64,000 nucleotides of DNA from Neorhizobium sp. NCHU2750 (GTDB lineage Bacteria > Pseudomonadota > Alphaproteobacteria > Rhizobiales > Rhizobiaceae), in the NCBI RefSeq assembly GCF_003597675.1, contig NZ_CP030827.1, positions 1-64,000 of the forward strand, in the 5' to 3' direction. Position numbers and translations under genes: made by a program. The notes beneath the pieces were generated by a model. The model was given only the letters and a program-made list of their open reading frames with translations, ran no database searches and had not been told where the DNA came from. This document shows positions 8,294 through 16,709 of this stretch, piece by piece. Every line of letters starts with the position of its first letter. The first letter of the stretch is position 1.

Positions 8294-9874
8294 TTACACT
8301 GCTGCGGCCCGCGCCAACGCGCGCTTTTCCCGGCGCCGCTGCACGGAGGAGGGAATGTTCATGGCTTCCCTGTACTTGGCGACCGTACGCCGGGCGAGAT
8401 CGACGCCCGCCTGTTTCAGACTGGTCACGATATCGTCATCGGACAGCACGGCTTCTGGCACCTCCTGATTGATCAGAACCCTGATCTTGTGGCGCACCGC
8501 TTCGGCAGAGTGGCTGTCGCCGCCTTCGTCGGCCGATCCGATCGAGACGGTGAAGAAATATTTGAGCTCGAACATGCCGCGCGGCGTCAGCATGTACTTG
8601 TTGGACGTGACGCGGCTGACGGTCGATTCATGCATCTTGATCGCTTCCGCCACGGTCTTCAGATTGAGTGGCCGCAGATGATCGACGCCATGCATCAGGA
8701 AGGCATCCTGCTGCCGAACGATCTCGCTCGCCACCTTCATGATCGTCTTGGCGCGCTGGTCCAGGCTGCGCGTCAGCCAGTTGCCGTTCTGCAGGCAGTC
8801 CGACAGGAAGACATAGTCTTCGCTGTTCTTCGGGCAGCCTTTCGATACCTGCTGGAAATAGATCTGGTTGACCAGCACACGCGGCAACGTGTCCGGATTG
8901 AGTTCCACCGCCCAGCCGCCGCCATTTGCCGGCCGCACGACGATATCCGGGGAAATGACATCGGCCACCTGCCCAGCGAAATCCGCACCGGGTTTCGGGT
9001 TGAGCTGGCGGATTTCCGACAGCATGTCGAGAAGGTCCTCGTCATCCACGCCGCAGAGTTTCCGAAGCGTGGTGAAATCCCGCTTGGCCAGAAGTTCAAG
9101 ATGCTGGACCAGTGCCGCCATCGCAGGGTCAAGGCGGTCCTTGTTCCGTAGCTGGATTGCCAGACATTCTCCGAGCGAGCGAGCGAATATGCCCGAAGGA
9201 TCAAGCGTCTGAAGGCGCTCCAGAACGCGCTCCACATGCGGCAAGTCCGTTCCCAGCCGGCTGGCCACGTCCCCCAGATCGCATTGCAGGTAACCCGCAT
9301 CGTCGAGCTCGTCGGTCAGTTGCTGCGCAATCAGCCGGTCCTGCGGTTCTCTCAGCAGCAATGGCACCTGCTGGCTGATATGCTCACGTAGGCCGACCTC
9401 ACCGGCGATGAAATCGTCGAAATCATAGTCTTCGCCCGCATCGCCGCCAGGCATGGATTTCCATTGGCCGAGCAGCTCCGGTGCATCAGCCCGGCGTTCC
9501 GGCTGGTCGTCGGGAAACACGTTCTCGGCGCCGCCGTCGAGCTCGTCGCCAAACGTCTCGCTGATGACGATACCCTGGTCATCCGGCCAGTTTCCGGCAT
9601 CCGTCTCGCCGTCGCTCGTGCTGTGCTCGGCTGCGTCACTATGGCCTAATTCCGCGCCACTTTCTCCGTCGGATGGCGCAATTTCGAGCAGCGGATTCTT
9701 TTCCAGCTCCTGGGCAATGAACTGGTTGAGCTCGAAATGGGTCATTTGCAGCAGCTGGATGGACTGCATCAGCTGCGGCGTCATGACAAGCGATTGGGTC
9801 TGTCGCAGGAAAAGGCTGGCGGTTAAACCCATGGTGGACGCTAAACTCCCGAAATCCCTTGGCCGCGCATTCAT
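8294..9874 (-). CDS. rpoN: RNA polymerase sigma-54 factor
   Basis: Sigma-54 directs RNA polymerase to -24/-12 promoters and needs enhancer-binding activators; in rhizobia it serves nitrogen, dicarboxylate-transport and symbiotic genes. The 526-residue product has the Gln/Leu-rich region I (LRQTQSLVMTPQLMQSIQLLQ), an acidic region II, the core-binding region, the helix-turn-helix, and the RpoN box ARRTVAKYRE at about 494-503. The gene follows lptB after 87 bp, a gap holding a candidate promoter and an oppositely oriented sigma-54 site. Confidence 0.98.
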   Translation of the reverse strand: MNARPRDFGSLASTMGLTASLFLRQTQSLVMTPQLMQSIQLLQMTHFELNQFIAQELEKNPLLEIAPSDGESGAELGHSDAAEHSTSDGETDAGNWPDDQGIVISETFGDELDGGAENVFPDDQPERRADAPELLGQWKSMPGGDAGEDYDFDDFIAGEVGLREHISQQVPLLLREPQDRLIAQQLTDELDDAGYLQCDLGDVASRLGTDLPHVERVLERLQTLDPSGIFARSLGECLAIQLRNKDRLDPAMAALVQHLELLAKRDFTTLRKLCGVDDEDLLDMLSEIRQLNPKPGADFAGQVADVISPDIVVRPANGGGWAVELNPDTLPRVLVNQIYFQQVSKGCPKNSEDYVFLSDCLQNGNWLTRSLDQRAKTIMKVASEIVRQQDAFLMHGVDHLRPLNLKTVAEAIKMHESTVSRVTSNKYMLTPRGMFELKYFFTVSIGSADEGGDSHSAEAVRHKIRVLINQEVPEAVLSDDDIVTSLKQAGVDLARRTVAKYREAMNIPSSVQRRREKRALARAAAV

Positions 9875-9897
9875 TGCTCAGCCGCCTTAGGCGCATC

Positions 9898-9913
9898 TGG
9901 CACAAGAATTGCT
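9898..9913 (+). promoter_or_regulatory. Sigma-54 (-24/-12) site oriented away from rpoN
   Basis: Plus strand TGGCAC (9898-9903) and TTGCT (9909-9913) have GG and GC separated by exactly 10 bp, matching TGGCAC-N5-TTGCW. It faces into the 3' end of lptB on the antisense side and overlaps the likely rpoN promoter -10 region. It could act as a sigma-54 holoenzyme roadblock for negative autoregulation. Confidence 0.6.
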
Positions 9914-9933
9914 TTTTTGAGAGATTTGGTCAA
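9905..9933 (-). promoter_or_regulatory. Candidate sigma-70 promoter for rpoN
   Basis: Minus strand TTGACC (9928-9933), 17-bp spacer, AATTCT (9905-9910). The -35 is good; the -10 is poor, which would suit a weak or regulated promoter. Confidence 0.4.
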
Positions 9934-9961
9934 GCGGCGCAGAGATTATTTCGCTGCGATT

Positions 9962-10768
9962 TCAGAGGCTGAACTTGTCCCCGAGATAGAGCCGCCTCAC
10001 GTCCTGGTTATTCACGATATCCGAAGCCCGTCCATGCGTCAGCACTTCGCCGGCATGGATGATATAGGCTCGATCGATGAGGCCAAGGGTTTCGCGTACG
10101 TTGTGATCGGTTATCAGTACCCCAATACCACGTGCGGTCAAGTGGCGAACGAGATTCTGGATATCAGAGACGGAGATCGGGTCGACGCCGGCAAAAGGCT
10201 CGTCCAGCAGCATGAAGGACGGGTCCGTCGCGAGCGCGCGCGCGATTTCCAGGCGCCGCCGCTCGCCGCCGGAAAGGGCGACGGCTGCAGACTTGCGCAG
10301 ATGGCTGATATGGAATTCTTCCAGCAACTCGTCGAGCTTGGCCTCGCGCTTGTCGCGATTGGGTTCGTGCGCCTCAAGCACGGCGCGGATGTTGTTTTCC
10401 ACCGATAGCCCACGGAAGATCGACGCTTCCTGCGGAAGATAGCCGACACCCAGCCTCGCACGGCGATACATCGGCATGCGCGTCACTTCATTGCCGTTGA
10501 TGGCGATCATGCCTTCGTCGACCGGCACGAGACCCGTGATCATGTAAAAACAGGTCGTTTTGCCTGCGCCATTCGGTCCCAGAAGTCCGACGGCTTCGCC
10601 ACGGCGAACAACAAGGGAGACCCCGTTGACCACCCGCCGCGTGTCATAGGTCTTGGAAAGGCCGTGAGCAACGAGAGTGCCCTCATAGCGCGTCTTGTCA
10701 CGCGCCATGAATGGTTCTGGCGAAGGTGTAGCACTTGCCGGTGAGCGGGAGAGGAAAGGAAGCTTCAC
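9962..10768 (-). CDS. lptB: LPS export ABC transporter ATP-binding protein LptB
   Basis: LptB is the cytoplasmic ATPase that, with LptF/LptG, extracts lipopolysaccharide from the inner membrane and drives it along the LptC-LptA bridge. The 268-residue product has Walker A GPNGAGKTT, the ABC signature LSGGERRR and Walker B FMLLDEPFAGVD, plus the family ending VRRLYLGDKF. A roughly 25-residue N-terminal extension precedes the ATPase domain; an internal Met at residue 21 is an alternative start. It is 9 bp downstream of lptA. lptF and lptG are not in this window. Confidence 0.97.
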   Translation of the reverse strand: MKLPFLSRSPASATPSPEPFMARDKTRYEGTLVAHGLSKTYDTRRVVNGVSLVVRRGEAVGLLGPNGAGKTTCFYMITGLVPVDEGMIAINGNEVTRMPMYRRARLGVGYLPQEASIFRGLSVENNIRAVLEAHEPNRDKREAKLDELLEEFHISHLRKSAAVALSGGERRRLEIARALATDPSFMLLDEPFAGVDPISVSDIQNLVRHLTARGIGVLITDHNVRETLGLIDRAYIIHAGEVLTHGRASDIVNNQDVRRLYLGDKFSL

Positions 10769-10777
10769 GTGTTGGGT

Positions 10778-11371
10778 CTATTGCTTGGGGCGCGACTTCG
10801 GGTCGAGCATGATTTCAACGCGTTGGCCGCAGGCATCGAGCTTGGCCTCGCCGGTCTGCATGTGCACCGTCAGCTTGCAGCCTCGGAAGACATTCGGGCC
10901 ATCGGAAAGCACGACCTGCTTGCCGGTCAACACGAAGGTCTGGCTGGCCATGTCGAACTGCCCATTGTCGGCAGTCGCCTGCTGGGTGCCGGAGTTCAGA
11001 TAGACCGTGTCGTCGAGGAAGATCTTGTCGATATCCGCATTGCCGCTGGAGATCGAGGTCGCGGCAGCTTTGCTGTCGCCATTGGTCTTGCCGTCGCTAT
11101 TGGCCTTTTCCTTGTAAAGCACGGTCATCTTGCCGGCCTTCAGCGTCGTCGTGCCCTGCACGACATTCACGTTGCCGGTGAAATAGGCCTTCTTTTCCTG
11201 ATCCTTGATCTCCAGCTGGTCGCTCTGGATCTGGATCGGCTGGTCATTGGAAAGCTTGAGGCCGCCCATATTGCTGGTTGTCGACTGAGCAAAGGCGGAT
11301 GTGCCCAAACAGCAGAGAAGTGCCGCCGCGGTCGCGGCAGGAATGCGGGAGTATAAGCGATGATGCATCAT
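10778..11371 (-). CDS. lptA: Lipopolysaccharide transport periplasmic protein LptA
   Basis: LptA forms the periplasmic beta-jellyroll bridge that carries LPS to the outer membrane. The 197-residue product has a signal peptide (hydrophobic AATAAALLCCLGTSAFA, cleavage near residue 28) and the OstA-like repeats (IQIQSDQLEIKDQEKKAYFTG, then TTLKAGKMTVLY). It lies between lptC and lptB in a tight operon. The segment around residues 95-115 (Ser/Asp/Gly/Lys-rich) looks like a loop insertion. Confidence 0.94.
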   Translation of the reverse strand: MMHHRLYSRIPAATAAALLCCLGTSAFAQSTTSNMGGLKLSNDQPIQIQSDQLEIKDQEKKAYFTGNVNVVQGTTTLKAGKMTVLYKEKANSDGKTNGDSKAAATSISSGNADIDKIFLDDTVYLNSGTQQATADNGQFDMASQTFVLTGKQVVLSDGPNVFRGCKLTVHMQTGEAKLDACGQRVEIMLDPKSRPKQ

Positions 11372-11383
11372 GGCGGCCGGGCT

Positions 11384-12055
11384 CTACTTGCCTTTGTTGC
11401 GAGTGGCTGCAGGATCGAGATGGACCCGAACTGTGCCGGTGAACGTGAGGGTATGCCCCTTATCGGTGATCTTCATCGAATCTGCAACAATGGAGCCTTC
11501 GGTCATCGTGATATTCACCATATCCGAGGTGTTCATCGTACCGCCGGGGATATCGACATGGGCCGATTTGAAATGCGCGGTCACGCCGTTGCTGAGATTG
11601 ACGTCGAATGGTGTGGCGAGATCGAGAACGTCGGCTCCGCGATCGAAGTCCGCGCTCGTCGCCGTTACACGGGCGATAATATCCTCGTTGATCGGTACCG
11701 CCGCCTTGACGTCCTTCAAGGTGATCATGTTGGGGTTCTGAATATCCTGCAATGCCTTGGTCGCCAGCATCGAATAGCTGATGCCCTGCGCGTTGCGACC
11801 GGATATCGCGGGTCGTTCCATGACGATCTTGCCGTCTTCGATCTTCGCGCTCTCGATGGAAAGATTTTCCGGCATATAGGTGCGGATAACAGCAACGCCG
11901 ACGAAAAGAAGCGAGATCACGCCCGCGGCAATCGGCAGGAGGATCCGCAGTCTGCTCACGCGGGATGAATGTGCGATTGCCGCATCATAAGGGCTCGCTG
12001 GCGCTTGTTCGGAAGCGGCAATCGGCTTGCCCGAATTTCGCAGATGCTGCAGCAT
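11384..12055 (-). CDS. lptC: LPS export ABC transporter periplasmic protein LptC
   Basis: LptC is the bitopic inner-membrane component that accepts LPS from LptB2FG and hands it to LptA. The product has one N-terminal membrane helix (LLPIAAGVISLLFVGVAVI) and a periplasmic OstA-like domain. The ATG at 12055 (MLQHLRNSG) is used; a TTG 25 codons upstream (12130) has AAGGA 11 nt before it and is a real alternative, giving 248 residues. The extra stretch would be basic and cytoplasmic. lptA begins 12 bp after its stop. Confidence 0.9.
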   Translation of the reverse strand: MLQHLRNSGKPIAASEQAPASPYDAAIAHSSRVSRLRILLPIAAGVISLLFVGVAVIRTYMPENLSIESAKIEDGKIVMERPAISGRNAQGISYSMLATKALQDIQNPNMITLKDVKAAVPINEDIIARVTATSADFDRGADVLDLATPFDVNLSNGVTAHFKSAHVDIPGGTMNTSDMVNITMTEGSIVADSMKITDKGHTLTFTGTVRVHLDPAATRNKGK

Positions 12056-12193
12056 GTGGGTCCGTTCGTTCTTTTTCGGCACTCGCTCGGGTCGGCTTTT
12101 AGGGTCCGCACCACGATCGTCGACCGCCAATATGGTTTTTATCCTTCAACAAACAATAACGAAGAACATAAAAACGTGATAGGAGCGGCGGCG

Positions 12194-12277
12194 ATGGACG
12201 AAACGGATCCAATTTTTGGTTTCCAGAATATTAAGCAGGCAGGGCTTTTTTATGGACCACATGGCAATTGCAGATAG
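12194..12277 (+). CDS. Possible 27-codon leader ORF overlapping the sppA start
   Basis: An ATG at 12194 preceded by AGGAG with 8-nt spacing opens a 27-codon ORF (MDETDPIFGFQ...) ending with TAG at 12277, which overlaps the first 26 bp of sppA in another frame. Its ribosome site is much better than that of sppA, so it may couple translation to sppA. It may also be only a chance ORF. No family is recognised. Confidence 0.35.
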   Translation: MDETDPIFGFQNIKQAGLFYGPHGNCR

Positions 12278-13208
12278 GCGCCAGTTGCGTCGCAAGCTCG
12301 GCTTCTGGCGTATCGCAGCCCTTTTACTCCTGGTCGTCATCGGTTTCGTTTCCTACCGGCTGCTTGCCGGCGACAAGACGGGAGCGGCCGCACCGCATGT
12401 CGCCCGCGTCAACATTTCGGGCATGATCACCGATGACCGTGAGCTGGTCGAGCGGCTTGAGAAGATCGCCGACAGCAATGAGGCCAAGGCGCTGATCGTA
12501 TCCATCTCGTCTCCTGGCGGCACGACCTATGGCGGGGAGCGGCTGTATCAGGCGATCCGCAAGGTCGCGGCCAAGAAGCCCGTCGTTTCCGACATTCGCA
12601 CACTCGCGGCCTCGGCTGGCTACATGATTGCCACCGCAGGCGATGAGATCATTGCAGGCGAAAGCTCGATCACCGGTTCGATCGGCGTCATCTTCCAGTA
12701 TCCGCAGGTCGACGAGGTGATGAAGAAGATCGGCGTCTCGCTTGAGGAGATCAAGTCGTCGCCGCTGAAAGCTGAGCCATCGCCCTTCCATCCGGCCAGC
12801 GATGACGCCAAGGCGATGATCCGCAGCATGATCATGGATAGCTATGGTTGGTTCGTCGACCTTGTGGCCGAGCGGCGGAAACTTCCGCGCGACGAGGTTC
12901 TGAAACTCGCCGACGGCACGATATTCACCGGACGGCAGGCCCTCAACGTCAAGCTTATCGACAAGCTGGGCGGTGATGACGATATTCGCGATTACTTGGC
13001 GAGCCGCGGCATTTCGCGCGATCTGCCGATCGTCGAGTGGAAGGACAGCGACAGTTCCTCGTCCTTCTGGTTTGCCCACGCGCTGGCCGGGCTTTTCCGT
13101 TACATGGGCATCACCATGCCGATTGCACCCGATGCGCTTGAGGGATGGGGGCCAAGCAAGTTGTTCCTTGACGGTCTTGTCTCCGTTTGGCAGGTTGGGA
13201 ATGGTTGA
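12252..13208 (+). CDS. sppA: Signal peptide peptidase SppA (short form)
   Basis: SppA is a membrane-anchored serine protease of the ClpP/crotonase-like fold that degrades cleaved signal peptides. The 318-residue product has one N-terminal membrane segment (IAALLLLVVIGFVSYRLLA) and a single protease domain of the bacillary type. The Ser-Lys dyad is seen as Ser121 in LAASAGYM and Lys173 in SPLKAEPSPF. The ATG at 12252 is chosen over an upstream TTG; its own ribosome site is poor and a small ORF with a better site overlaps it. ihfB follows after 26 bp. Confidence 0.94.
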   Translation: MDHMAIADRRQLRRKLGFWRIAALLLLVVIGFVSYRLLAGDKTGAAAPHVARVNISGMITDDRELVERLEKIADSNEAKALIVSISSPGGTTYGGERLYQAIRKVAAKKPVVSDIRTLAASAGYMIATAGDEIIAGESSITGSIGVIFQYPQVDEVMKKIGVSLEEIKSSPLKAEPSPFHPASDDAKAMIRSMIMDSYGWFVDLVAERRKLPRDEVLKLADGTIFTGRQALNVKLIDKLGGDDDIRDYLASRGISRDLPIVEWKDSDSSSSFWFAHALAGLFRYMGITMPIAPDALEGWGPSKLFLDGLVSVWQVGNG

Positions 13209-13234
13209 AAATCTAATTTTTTCAGGGGGCAACC

Positions 13235-13534
13235 GTGATAAAGTCTGAATTGGTACAGATCGTTGCGGCACGCAATCCGCATCTCTACCATCGCGACGTC
13301 GAGAACATCGTCAATGCCGTGCTCGATGAAATCACGGATGCTCTTGCCGGCGGCAACAGGGTGGAACTCCGTGGCTTCGGCGCGTTCTCGGTAAAGAACC
13401 GCCCGTCGCGCTCGGGACGTAATCCGAGAACGGGCGAAAGCGTGTTCGTCGAGGAGAAATGGGTTCCGTTCTTCAAGACCGGGAAGGAGCTGCGCGAGCG
13501 GCTCAATCCGGGCATGGCCGACGAGGACGATTGA
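13235..13534 (+). CDS. ihfB: Integration host factor subunit beta
   Basis: IHF-beta pairs with IHF-alpha to bend DNA sharply, assisting sigma-54 activation, recombination and replication. The 99-residue product begins at a GTG (AGGGGG nearby upstream) and shows the HU/IHF signature [17 protein letters not shown] and the minor-groove arm ending in RNPRTGESV. The C-terminus is a few residues longer than average and acidic. ihfA is not in this window. It lies between sppA and a LapA-domain gene, probably one operon. Confidence 0.97.
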   Translation: MIKSELVQIVAARNPHLYHRDVENIVNAVLDEITDALAGGNRVELRGFGAFSVKNRPSRSGRNPRTGESVFVEEKWVPFFKTGKELRERLNPGMADEDD

Positions 13535-13617
13535 GACGGAAATCGCCGCAGGGTCTTGAAACTGCGGCATCCGGCCCGATCTGTTTTCCGTCATTGAGAT
13601 ATTTGCCGGAGTAAGTC

Positions 13618-13923
13618 ATGACAAAGCTGAAGCGGATCCTTTCGCTTGTCGTTTTTGTGCCGATTGGCATCATCCTGATCGTGCTGGCGGTTGCCAATCG
13701 GCAGACCGTCACTCTGGCGCTCAATCCCTTCCAGCCGCAGGACAGCATATTGGCGGTCTCGGCGCCCTTCTTTGTCTTCGTATTCCTGGCCCTGCTTGTC
13801 GGCATGGCGATCGGCGCCTTGGTGACATGGTGGCGTCAGGGGCGTTATCGCAAGCTTGCCCGCACGGAAGCCAAGGCGGCGGTGAAGTGGCAGAACGAGC
13901 ACAAGGCAATCGCTCGGCGTTGA
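13618..13923 (+). CDS. lapA: LapA-domain inner membrane protein
   Basis: The 101-residue product has two membrane helices (about 7-26 and 44-70) and a basic cytoplasmic tail, matching the lipopolysaccharide assembly protein A (DUF1049) domain. In E. coli LapA works with LapB in controlling LPS synthesis; no LapB is visible here and rhizobial function is uncertain. It follows ihfB by 83 bp. Confidence 0.8.
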   Translation: MTKLKRILSLVVFVPIGIILIVLAVANRQTVTLALNPFQPQDSILAVSAPFFVFVFLALLVGMAIGALVTWWRQGRYRKLARTEAKAAVKWQNEHKAIARR

Positions 13924-14088
13924 TCAGTCGAGTTCTGCGTGGCATTCCGGGTCCAGGCACGCTCTGGCAATTCCCGAAATCTTTCGTCGTATCGGGATAA
14001 GGCAGTCGCCTTGTCTCAAGAAGCGGCCTGATTCTATCGTCGTCACCTGGGCTTTGCCGAAGGCTCTCCAGATGCTATCTGCACGCGG

Positions 14089-15309
14089 ATGAGAGCGAAG
14101 GATCATTCTTTGAAGAGCAGAGACAAGCGCAGCGGGCAGAAGGCTCCGCCGAAAGGCGCGCCGGGCGGTGCGTCGAAAGGCGCTTCCCGAGGAGGGAGCG
14201 GCGCTGAACGTCATGGTGCCACCACAAAGCCGAAGGCGCCGGCTTCCGCGATGCGCCAGAAATCTGCCGAACCCCGGTCCGGGGAGCGTAGTGCCAGGGA
14301 CGCAAGAGCCAGCGAAAAAGCGGCAAGCGCGGCATCTGCCGCCCAGGCTGCCACGCCGGCCCGCGCTCTGCTCGATCGCTCGGGCGATCTGCCGCGTGAA
14401 AACGTGCCTGTCATTCTGGAATCGCAGAATGCCGGTGATTTCCATCTTGTCGATAGCGGCCGTGGCCTGAAGCTCGAAAAATACGGTCCCTATTTCGTCG
14501 TCCGGCCGGAGGCACAGGCACTCTGGCAGCCGTGCCTGCCGGGCAGCGTCTGGGACAGGGCAGATGCTGTCTTCACCGGCAATACGGACGAGGACGGCAT
14601 GGGGCGCTGGAAGTTCCCGCGACAGGCGCTCGGCGAAACATGGCCGCTGTCGCTGCTCGACATCGATTTCCTTGGACGTTTCACCGCCTTCCGTCATATG
14701 GGCTTCTTCCCCGAACAGATCGTCCATTGGGGCTGGGTAAAGGAGCGTGTCGAGGAGGCGAAGGCCAGGGGACGCACGCTCAAGGTCTTGAACCTCTTCG
14801 GCTATACAGGCGTTGCCTCGCTCGTTGCCGCCGCTGCCGGTGCCGAAGTCACCCATGTCGACGCCTCGAAGAAGGCGATCGGCTGGGCGAGGGACAATCA
14901 GGCTCTCTCCCGCCTCGACAAGGCGCCGATCCGCTGGATCTGCGAGGATGCCATGAAGTTCATCCTTCGCGAGGAACGCCGCGGCAGCACCTACGACATC
15001 ATCCTGACCGACCCGCCGAAATTCGGCCGCGGGCCGAATGGCGAGGTCTGGGAATTGTTCGAGCACCTCCCGGTGATGCTCGATATCTGCCGCGAGCTTC
15101 TGTCCAAGGACGCGGTCGGCCTCGTGCTGACGGCTTACTCGATCAGGGCAAGCTTCTATTCCATCCATGAACTGATGCGTGAGACCATGCGCGGCGCAGG
15201 CGGCACGGTGGAATCGGGTGAGCTCGTCATCCGCGAAACCGGCCTTGATGGTCATGACCGTGGCCGCGCGCTCTCCACATCCCTTTTCAGCCGCTGGGTT
15301 TCAAAATGA
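14089..15309 (+). CDS. Class I SAM-dependent RNA methyltransferase (RlmI/COG1092-like)
   Basis: Probably an rRNA cytosine methyltransferase. The 406-residue product has a SAM-binding fold (LNLFGYTGVASLVAAAAGAEVTHVDASKKAI) and the catalytic-type motif DPPKFGRGP. The first roughly 100 residues are low-complexity, rich in Lys, Ala, Ser and Gly, instead of the PUA domain of RlmI, and could be a disordered RNA-binding tail; the true start could also be later. The target base cannot be told from sequence. It overlaps the next methyltransferase gene by 4 bp. A 443-residue antisense ORF spans the same region and is treated as a shadow. Confidence 0.85.
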   Translation: MRAKDHSLKSRDKRSGQKAPPKGAPGGASKGASRGGSGAERHGATTKPKAPASAMRQKSAEPRSGERSARDARASEKAASAASAAQAATPARALLDRSGDLPRENVPVILESQNAGDFHLVDSGRGLKLEKYGPYFVVRPEAQALWQPCLPGSVWDRADAVFTGNTDEDGMGRWKFPRQALGETWPLSLLDIDFLGRFTAFRHMGFFPEQIVHWGWVKERVEEAKARGRTLKVLNLFGYTGVASLVAAAAGAEVTHVDASKKAIGWARDNQALSRLDKAPIRWICEDAMKFILREERRGSTYDIILTDPPKFGRGPNGEVWELFEHLPVMLDICRELLSKDAVGLVLTAYSIRASFYSIHELMRETMRGAGGTVESGELVIRETGLDGHDRGRALSTSLFSRWVSK

Positions 15310-16166
15310 CAGACGATTTCAGAAAGCCGGGCGCACGCAAGGTCGGCCAGGTGAAGGAAGTCACTTCGCTCGCCAATCCGATCATCAAGGACATCAAGGC
15401 GCTATCCAACAAGAAGGATCGCGAGGCTGCCGGCACCTTCATGGCCGAGGGCCTGAAGCTTGTGATCGATGCGCTGGAACTCGGCTGGGAAATCCGCACG
15501 CTGATCTATGCCAAGGCGGCCAAGGGCAAGCCTCTGGTCGAGCAGGCCGCGACCCGCACCGTCGCCAATGGCGGACTTGTGCTTGAAGTCTCTGAAAAAG
15601 TCCTGTCCTCGGTCACGCGGCGCGACAATCCGCAGATGGTGGTCGGCATTTTCGAGCAGCGCTGGATGCGGCTGGACGACTTGCTCCCGTCGCGGGATCA
15701 GACTGTCGTCGCGCTCGATCGGGTGCGTGATCCGGGAAATCTTGGCACGATCATCCGCACCGCCGATGCTGCCGGCGCCTCTGCCGTCATTCTCGTGGGC
15801 GATTGCACCGATCCCTTCTCGCTCGAAACGGTGCGCGCCACCATGGGCTCGGTCTTCGCTTTGCCCGTGGTGAAATGCTCGGCGGAAGAATTCCTCTCCT
15901 GGCAGAAGCGGGCCGGCGTCGAAGTGGTGGCCACCCATCTGGCCGGTGCCATCGACTATCGCAAGGCGGACTACAAGACCAGGCCGGTCGTCATCCTCAT
16001 GGGCAATGAGCAGTCGGGGCTTCCGGACAATCTTGCCAACGCGGCAAACCGCACGGTCCGTATCCCGCAACAGGGAAGGGCAGACAGTCTCAACCTTGCC
16101 GTTGCCACCGCCGTCATGCTGTTTGAAGCACGCCGCCATCTCCTTGTCCTGGAAGAAAGAAAATGA
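15306..16166 (+). CDS. TrmH/SpoU-family RNA 2'-O-methyltransferase
   Basis: This SPOUT-class enzyme would transfer methyl from SAM to a ribose 2'-OH in rRNA or tRNA. The 286-residue product has a substrate-binding N-terminal domain and all three SpoU motifs: [31 protein letters not shown] and [18 protein letters not shown]. Which site it modifies is unknown. It overlaps both neighbours by 4 bp (ATGA junctions), so methyltransferase-TrmH-lspA is one translationally coupled operon. Confidence 0.92.
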   Translation: MTDDFRKPGARKVGQVKEVTSLANPIIKDIKALSNKKDREAAGTFMAEGLKLVIDALELGWEIRTLIYAKAAKGKPLVEQAATRTVANGGLVLEVSEKVLSSVTRRDNPQMVVGIFEQRWMRLDDLLPSRDQTVVALDRVRDPGNLGTIIRTADAAGASAVILVGDCTDPFSLETVRATMGSVFALPVVKCSAEEFLSWQKRAGVEVVATHLAGAIDYRKADYKTRPVVILMGNEQSGLPDNLANAANRTVRIPQQGRADSLNLAVATAVMLFEARRHLLVLEERK

Positions 16167-16651
16167 ACGAGCGCGCAGCCTATCTCTCCCGTCCGCTGAT
16201 CGCCGCAATCGTCATCGTGATCGCCGTCATCCTCGATCAGGTGGTTAAGCTTGCCGTAGAAGCCTATCTGCCGATGCATGAAACGGTACCGGTCCTGCCT
16301 TTCCTGGCACTGTTTCGCACCTATAATCTCGGCGTTGCCTTCTCGCTCCTCTCCGGCATGGAGCGGGAATTCATCATCGGCATGCGGCTGGTCATCGTTG
16401 CCGTGGTTCTGTGGCTCTGGCGCAGGACCCCCGCCTCGCGCACCTTCGCGCATTTGGGCTTCGCCTTGATCATCGCCGGTGCGATCGGCAATCTCATTGA
16501 TGGCGTACTTTACGGTCACGTCATCGACTACGTCCTGTTCCACACGCAGACCTGGTCGTTTGCCGTCTTCAACCTCGCCGACAGCTTCATCACCATCGGC
16601 GCGGGCTTCGTCATTCTCGATGAGTTGATCGGTTCGAAGACACGCGATTAA
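16163..16651 (+). CDS. lspA: Lipoprotein signal peptidase LspA
   Basis: LspA cleaves the signal peptide from diacylglyceryl-modified prolipoproteins in the inner membrane. The 162-residue product has four membrane segments and the catalytic aspartates in GHVIDY (about Asp122) and FNLADSF (about Asp140), along with the conserved IGNLIDG. It overlaps the upstream TrmH gene by ATGA. Its pathway partner lnt lies at 44.6 kb in this window; lgt is absent. Confidence 0.97.
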   Translation: MNERAAYLSRPLIAAIVIVIAVILDQVVKLAVEAYLPMHETVPVLPFLALFRTYNLGVAFSLLSGMEREFIIGMRLVIVAVVLWLWRRTPASRTFAHLGFALIIAGAIGNLIDGVLYGHVIDYVLFHTQTWSFAVFNLADSFITIGAGFVILDELIGSKTRD

Positions 16652-16709
16652 CCCTTTATTAGTCCGACGGCATAAGGATTGCGAAGGAAAGCCCGTGTAG
16701 TCTTGCTGC

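Noticed and set aside
13924..15255. 443-codon ORF antisense to the RlmI-like methyltransferase
   Set aside because: Low-similarity, Arg/Asp-rich shadow sequence; the plus strand has clear SAM-binding and DPPK motifs.
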